Shown piece by piece: positions 62,601 to 64,000 of a DNA stretch of 64,000 bases. Position 1 is the first letter of the stretch, and each line of letters opens with the position of its first letter. The stretch is from Zonotrichia leucophrys gambelii (Eukaryota; Chordata; Aves; Passeriformes; Passerellidae): assembly GCF_028769735.1 (NCBI RefSeq), contig NC_088194.1, forward strand, positions 1,682,319 through 1,746,318. Direction: 5' to 3'. Below the pieces are notes generated by a model that was given only the letters and a program-made list of their open reading frames with translations, had not been told where the DNA came from and did no database searches. A program made the translations under genes and the position numbers.

Positions 62601-63485
62601 TGGAGTGAGAGGGAGGCCCCAGAATGGGGGCAGAGATCAGCAGCACCCAAGGCCCCTGAGCTGGGGGACACTGAGCCCACAGTGACCTTGACTGGGGGTC
62701 CTGGGGATTTGGGGGATACTTGGAGAGTCTTCGTTGGGCTCCAGGGCCATCCCCGGTTGGGCTTTGAGGAACACTGTGGTGCACTGGGAGCTCCTGGAGG
62801 GTTTGGGAAGCTCCTGCAGGGCTGTGCAGGGACGTTGGGGAATCTTTTTGGATCCTGGGGTAGTTTGGGGATCCCCCTCCCTGCCAGGCTTGGGGTTCTG
62901 GGGACACATGGGGTTGGGGGCACCAGGGGGTTGGGGCCCTGCGGTGGTGCAGAAGTTCTGGGGGCTTCAGTGGTGCTCTGAGTGTCTGGGGGAGTCAGGG
63001 ATCCATTGGGAATCAGGGCTGCAGTGGGGATTTGGGGGTCCCATGGGTGGTTGGAGCTGCCAAGGTCCCAGGAAGGTTCAGGGGTCCTGGTGTCCCCACG
63101 GTCACCCCCTCCCCTTTCCCTTGCAGCCACCAGGAAGCTCCAGGACAAGTGAGTGGGTGGTTCAGCCTGGGACTCCCCTTTCCCCCTCCCCAAACACCAT
63201 GCAGACCCCCCCATCCCCACAGGAACCCCCCAGAGCAGGGGGCTGTGCTCGACACCCACATCATGGGAACTGAGCGGGCAGTTGGAGAACTCCAGGGGGG
63301 GACAGGGACACATCACCAACATGTGTCACCCCCCTACCAGGTCCCCACAACCAGTGTCACTCTCAGGGCCCCCACAGGTGTCCCCCAGCCCTGCACCACC
63401 TTGGGATCCACAAGGGACCAATGATGAGCTGTTGGGACCCCAGAAGGGACAGCGGGACCCCCGTGACTACGAGAGCGTGCTGTGA
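59635..63485 (+). pseudogene. FCRL pseudogene (locus 6)
   Basis: Exons: leader 59635-59683; mini-exon 60355-60375; Ig1 60465-60691 (the acceptor CAG became CAA, moving the only AG one base and shifting the frame); Ig2a 60936-61195 with two single-base insertions after KKLEG; Ig2b 61329-61573 with a frame break before FYRGNKEV; an extra Ig 61663-61935, open but with its second cysteine changed (NYSSQV); Ig4 62174-62403, 73 bp shorter than its relatives, losing its first cysteine; membrane exon 62487-62570 intact; tail exons 63127-63148, from 63223, and 63378-63485. Tail motifs are eroded: VLDTHIM and GTNDEL have lost the tyrosine, DYESVL keeps it. It holds the fullest set of Ig exon types in the cluster. 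Confidence 0.85.
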
Positions 63486-64000
63486 CACTGAGGGCACTGG
63501 GGGCCATTGGGGGCATCGATTCCCCTCAGGGGTCTCTTCTTCCTTTTCACTGCACCCCTTGGGGCTCCTCATTCCCCCTACCAATTTTGAAGGAGCACAC
63601 AATGCTTTTCCATCTAATTGTACCCAAAATGCAGTTTTTTGGTCAAACTGTGTGAGAAACAAGGCTCACTCTTTAAATTTCTTAAATGGTTAATAAGGGA
63701 TAAAAGGGTGAGTAAACAGACTGCTGGGTGCTTGGCAACTGCCAGAGGCACATGGACAACTACAGCAATTCTCCTTACATATCTTTTCATTGTATTGGTG
63801 AAATACATACTCAGGAGTGTTATACATATTCAAACATTTTTTCCAGTTCACATGTTCTGGGAATTCCTTTTGCTTGGTTTGACCCTTGATTCATTTTCAT
63901 GAAGTACATGGCATAGTGCAGATTAAATTTATATATTTTATGTCCTCACAAGGTCCCCCTGTTCTGTGGTTTGATAGTTTTTGATAGCCAAAGAGTCAGT
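63486..64000 (+). repeat. 3' flank of FCRL locus 6, shared with locus 2
   Basis: Reverse-complement match of 31160-31893, starting directly after the stop codon (ctgtgacactg then gggcatcgattcccctcag). No coding signal; continues past the window edge. Confidence 0.8.

Overview
The window reads as bird nuclear DNA, most likely a songbird. Genes are vertebrate and intron-rich with GT/AG borders. CR1 LINE fragments occur throughout. Two solo LTRs of one family (start TGTCACAGAC, 6-bp target duplications) look like passerine ERVK-type elements. One intron holds a nuclear copy of mitochondrial ND4. SSR2, CCT3, CFAP45 and an Fc-receptor-like (FCRL) cluster together suggest the counterpart of chicken chromosome 25 / human 1q22-23; this synteny is recalled, not computed.

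Left part (1-24.9 kb): SSR2 (TRAP-beta) lies on the + strand at 4.7-7.4 kb. Its first and last coding exons are intact, but its three middle exons are damaged: a splice donor is lost and there is an in-frame stop. An inverted copy of exactly those three exons, apparently undamaged, sits at 1-1.25 kb on the - strand. CCT3 (CCT/TRiC gamma) is complete on the - strand (19.2-10.3 kb, 14 coding exons, 545 aa). A ~410-bp mitochondrial ND4 insert directly abuts the donor of its first exon. CFAP45 (a coiled-coil protein of ciliary microtubules) runs on the + strand from ~20.3 to 24.85 kb, behind a perfect 14-bp RFX X-box palindrome.

Right part (25.5-63.5 kb): six FCRL copies, four on the - strand (loci 1-4) then two on the + strand (loci 5, 6). 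All share a 49-bp leader exon and most keep a 21-bp mini-exon 2. Locus 1 (431 aa, four Ig domains, TM, short tail without tyrosine) and locus 5 (450 aa, four Ig domains, TM, two-tyrosine ITAM-like tail) have open frames. Locus 2 is a tiny deletion fusion of half an Ig domain to a tail exon. Loci 3, 4 and 6 are broken. Their tail exons differ mainly at the signalling tyrosines. A ~8.5-kb degenerate gammaretrovirus-like provirus (- strand) sits between loci 5 and 6 and begins within about 30 bp of the locus 5 stop codon.

Intergenic DNA of the cluster is built from shared ~0.3-1.5 kb modules in both orientations, two of them carrying CTCF-like motifs. Coordinates of exon borders were read by eye from splice consensus, reading phase and comparison among copies.
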